A DNA stretch of 7,280 nt from SKVL01 sp051745565 (GTDB lineage: Bacteria > Patescibacteriota > Minisyncoccia > Phycocordibacterales > CSBR16-193), in the NCBI GenBank assembly GCA_051745565.1, contig JBNJEF010000033.1, positions 1 to 7,280 on the forward strand, read 5' to 3'. Position numbers and translations under genes: made by a program. The notes beneath the pieces are model-generated. The model saw only the letters and a list, made by a program, of their open reading frames with translations. It had not been told where the DNA came from and ran no database searches. Positions 5,257 through 7,280 of the stretch are shown here, one piece after another. The stretch's first letter is position 1. Each line of letters starts with the position of its first letter.

Positions 5257-6177
5257 CTATTTCCCTTTATTGAAATACTCAAACAGCGCTTCAGTACCTG
5301 CTATATTCTGCCCCCACTCCAGATCCTCATGAGTACTCAGCTCAACGGTTATAGAAGGGACACCTATAGAAGCAAGCCACCCCTCGGCATCACCGGTTAT
5401 CTCATAGTGATCAAAAGAAGCCACAGCCGGATAACCTGAAGCATTTGCATATGCATTCATAATATCCATAGTACCTGGCAAAACTCCCTCATTACACTCT
5501 GAGCCATAAACGGCCCCTGACGCACTGTGCCAGAATATTACGGCATCCGGTTGACTATCTTCCACATACCCCTTAATAGCACGCGCCTCCGGCTCGGAAA
5601 AAGCCTCACTTCCCGCATCAATTATCTCACTCCTCCAAGTACTTTGCGGTGCCCAATTACAGGCAAAATTCCTGTTAAGATCAACCTCGTTGGCATTGAA
5701 CCTGCCGTGAGTGGTTTCTTCGGTAGGCGGGGCCTCAGAAGGATCAAACCTGCCGGTTTTCCCTATAACCGCCTCAACTCCGTCAGGATTAGCCGAAGGA
5801 ATAATACTTACACTTACCCCCTCCGGAATAACGCTTGGATTCTCTTCTAGGTGATCCATCATTTTATAAGCCAAAAGAACCGAATTCCACTCATACCCAC
5901 CGTGGATGCCACCCACAAAAAGAACATGAGCTCTTTCATCTTCTTTCAAAGCTTGATGAGAATACTCGTAAACATCAATATCACGTCCTCTTACCGATTG
6001 ACCTATGACCGAATGTGCCGGCCATTCAGGCTCCGGATCAGAGATCTCTTCGGGTTCCTCTTCTTCAACAACCGGGTCTTCTTCATCACTTAAAAAGAAA
6101 TAGAGCGCTGTTCCCAAAACAGTAATAATAATAACAAAAAGGATCGCTGATCTTACATCTCTACCAAGGATAGTCAT
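5257..6177 (-). CDS. Membrane-anchored M14-family zinc carboxypeptidase-like protein, catalytic residues intact
   Basis: A 306-residue protein with a single N-terminal membrane segment (about 10-29) after a short basic-containing end, a Glu/Asp/Pro-rich linker (31-51), and an M14 peptidase-like domain (about 56-303) that should face outward. Visible M14 features: GGIHGGYEWN with His92 and Glu96 as first zinc ligands (spacing HxxxE instead of the usual HxxE), SANPDG at 128-133, DLNRNF at 166-171 matching the substrate-binding Asn-Arg, His217 in IFWHSASG as the third ligand, and Glu279 in ITVELSTHE as the catalytic glutamate. Cys173 and Cys228 are conserved in the neighbouring paralogue and may form a disulfide. 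M14 enzymes remove C-terminal residues or cleave murein peptides; the substrate here is unknown. It starts 5 nt after its paralogue, so co-translation is likely; AAGG lies shortly before the ATG. The stop is TAG. Confidence 0.9.
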   Translation of the reverse strand: MTILGRDVRSAILFVIIITVLGTALYFFLSDEEDPVVEEEEPEEISDPEPEWPAHSVIGQSVRGRDIDVYEYSHQALKEDERAHVLFVGGIHGGYEWNSVLLAYKMMDHLEENPSVIPEGVSVSIIPSANPDGVEAVIGKTGRFDPSEAPPTEETTHGRFNANEVDLNRNFACNWAPQSTWRSEIIDAGSEAFSEPEARAIKGYVEDSQPDAVIFWHSASGAVYGSECNEGVLPGTMDIMNAYANASGYPAVASFDHYEITGDAEGWLASIGVPSITVELSTHEDLEWGQNIAGTEALFEYFNKGK

Positions 6178-6182
6178 AAACC

Positions 6183-7118
6183 TTAGTTACTATACCTCTC
6201 CAAAACAGCCTCCACGCCTCGGCGGTTCTTGCTCCAATCAGATGAATCATGCTCTTCTAGAAGGACACTTATAGCCGGCACATCTATCTTGGCCATCCAA
6301 TCAGCTGCATCACCGCTTATCTTATATGCATCAAAAGTTCCTTCGGCCGGATAACCTGAAGCCTCGGCATAGGTATCCATAAGATCACCCGTCTCCTCCG
6401 GAGAGTGATCATTGCAACTTGAAGAATAAACTCCTCCCGCTGCACCATAATAGATAACTACCGCCACCGGCTTATTATCTTCTACATAATCGCGCAGAGC
6501 CTTGGCTTCCGGCTCAGAAAACGGCTCACTTCCTGCGTTTACTTCGTTATTTTTCCAAAAAGCAAACTCTTCCCATTGACAATCAAAATTCCTGTTAAGA
6601 TCCACTTCATTGGCATTAAACCTCCCTGAAACCGTCTCCCCGAAAACATCGGAAGAAGTAAACGGTCCATCAGTATCAACTATCTTACTCAGACCATCAG
6701 GGTTAAGTACGGGAATAACTGTTACCTTCAGATTATCAGGAATGATCTCCGGATTACTGTCCAAATGATCCATTATCTCATAAGCAAGCAAGGAGGTGCC
6801 CCATGAATATCCGCCATGAATACCACCAACGAGAAGAACCTCATTTTCTCCATCTCCGTAATAGTGGGCCTTAATATCACGACCCTCCACAGAGCTCCCT
6901 ATAACCTCCTCTGAGGGTTCCTTTACCTCTTCATCATCTCGGTCTTCCTCTTCTTCGCTTTCACTTTCATCTTCTTCACCTTGATCCTCTTCCTCTTCTT
7001 CAGTAGGAGTGAGATCATCTGAACCGTCTCCATTAAAGATACTGACCTCACTTTGCATGAAAAGGTAAATCCCCGCGCCTATAATGATCAATATAATAGA
7101 TATTAAAACGTATTTCAT
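6183..7118 (-). CDS. Membrane-anchored M14-like pseudoenzyme paralogue
   Basis: A 311-residue paralogue of the adjacent M14 protein with the same architecture: membrane segment at about 3-20, a long very acidic linker (40-71), then the M14-like domain. Many blocks are shared (GGIHGGY, NPDG at 139-142, the 14-residue run GRFNANEVDLNRNF, SEPEA, and Cys180/Cys235). Key catalytic positions are changed: the zinc ligand Glu is Ser105 (HGGYSWG), the third zinc ligand His is Tyr224 (VIYYGAAG), and the catalytic Glu is Leu286 (AISVLLEEH). Only His101 of the metal site remains. The frame is intact and the fold-defining segments are preserved, so this looks like a maintained protein, not a decaying gene. 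A role in binding substrate, or in partnering the active copy transcribed with it, is inferred. Glu288/Glu289 are close to the lost glutamate but not aligned with it. No Shine-Dalgarno is evident. Confidence 0.88.
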   Translation of the reverse strand: MKYVLISIILIIIGAGIYLFMQSEVSIFNGDGSDDLTPTEEEEEDQGEEDESESEEEEDRDDEEVKEPSEEVIGSSVEGRDIKAHYYGDGENEVLLVGGIHGGYSWGTSLLAYEIMDHLDSNPEIIPDNLKVTVIPVLNPDGLSKIVDTDGPFTSSDVFGETVSGRFNANEVDLNRNFDCQWEEFAFWKNNEVNAGSEPFSEPEAKALRDYVEDNKPVAVVIYYGAAGGVYSSSCNDHSPEETGDLMDTYAEASGYPAEGTFDAYKISGDAADWMAKIDVPAISVLLEEHDSSDWSKNRRGVEAVLERYSN

Positions 7119-7167
7119 AATAGATAATTATTACTTCGCCCAGGCTTAATGAACGAATTCAGTGGTC

Positions 7168-7176
7168 ATTATATCA
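7168..7176 (-). promoter_or_regulatory. Extended -10 promoter for the M14 pair
   Basis: On the minus strand TGATATAAT matches the extended -10 consensus TGnTATAAT exactly (the TATAAT occupies 7173-7168). No strong -35 is visible, which is normal for extended -10 promoters. The predicted leader to the ATG at 7118 is about 40-45 nt, longer than for other genes here. Confidence 0.55.
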
Positions 7177-7224
7177 CAGATAGAAAAAGAAGTATAAAAA
7201 CCCCAACCTAAGTTCCAGAATTAA

Positions 7225-7252
7225 TTGCAACACCTGATTAGTAGATTAAACT
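7225..7252 (+). promoter_or_regulatory. Possible promoter for the gene starting at 7261
   Basis: TTGCAA (7225-7230) and TAAACT (7247-7252) are 16 bp apart and end 8 nt before an ATG, the same leaderless layout as at 1115-1151. Each hexamer has about four consensus matches, so it is a modest candidate. Confidence 0.35.
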
Positions 7253-7260
7253 GATCAGAT

Positions 7261-7280
7261 ATGAATAAAAAGAAGAAAAG
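7261..7280 (+). CDS. Possible start of a gene leaving the window (six residues visible)
   Basis: ATG at 7261 opens a frame reading MNKKKK to the window end, a lysine-rich N-terminus like that preceding many signal anchors. The support is the promoter-like sequence directly upstream and the divergent layout from the M14 pair. Nothing can be said about its product. Confidence 0.35.

Noticed and set aside
5527..6093. Plus-strand open frames opposite the M14 gene
   Set aside because: Antisense shadows of a gene with clear M14 motifs; no recognisable domain of their own.
7251..7258. ctgatcag palindrome as an operator
   Set aside because: An 8-bp palindrome is common by chance and no second copy was seen nearby.

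Overview
The window looks like chromosomal DNA from a small-genome bacterium, most plausibly Patescibacteria/CPR (Parcubacteria-like). This is inferred from gene content and style: YvcK and PyrH outside their usual gene neighbourhoods, very short spacers, few Shine-Dalgarno sequences, promoters set directly against start codons, and several membrane-anchored proteins with Glu/Asp-rich linkers. The standard genetic code fits: TAA, TAG and TGA all end apparently intact genes. No rRNA, tRNA, CRISPR array or insertion sequence was seen.

Left part (1-1016, minus strand): a truncated membrane-anchored protein with a possible OB-fold start, preceded by a polytopic membrane protein of the DUF975/YciC-like type. 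A 134-bp divergent spacer follows, with a good sigma70-type promoter for a plus-strand gene at 1151-1486. That gene encodes four charged helical repeats but has an in-frame TAG at codon 18. A perfect 15-bp-stem bidirectional terminator separates it from the convergent gene at 1594-2082.

Middle (1594-5219): on the minus strand, yvcK/glmR (UDP-GlcNAc-binding regulator) is followed after 8 nt by a 417-aa protein of unknown function carrying HEQQH, a zincin-like HExxH motif. After a hairpin that contains the stop codon of that gene comes a separately promoted small NlpC/P60-like cysteine protein. pyrH (UMP kinase) is transcribed divergently from yvcK, each with an exact TATAAT -10 element.

Right part (5257-7118, minus strand): two tandem, paralogous, membrane-anchored M14 zinc-carboxypeptidase-like proteins, 5 nt apart and probably one transcript from an extended -10 promoter. 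The downstream copy keeps a complete set of catalytic residues. The first-transcribed copy has lost two of three zinc ligands and the catalytic glutamate, so it looks like a pseudoenzyme paired with an active enzyme. A possible leaderless gene begins at 7261 and leaves the window.

Together the genes lean toward cell-envelope work: UDP supply (PyrH), UDP-GlcNAc sensing (YvcK), a peptidoglycan-hydrolase-like cysteine fold, and surface carboxypeptidases. The most interesting items are the M14 enzyme/pseudoenzyme pair, the HExxH protein co-transcribed with yvcK, the amber-interrupted repeat gene, and the repeated leaderless promoter architecture.
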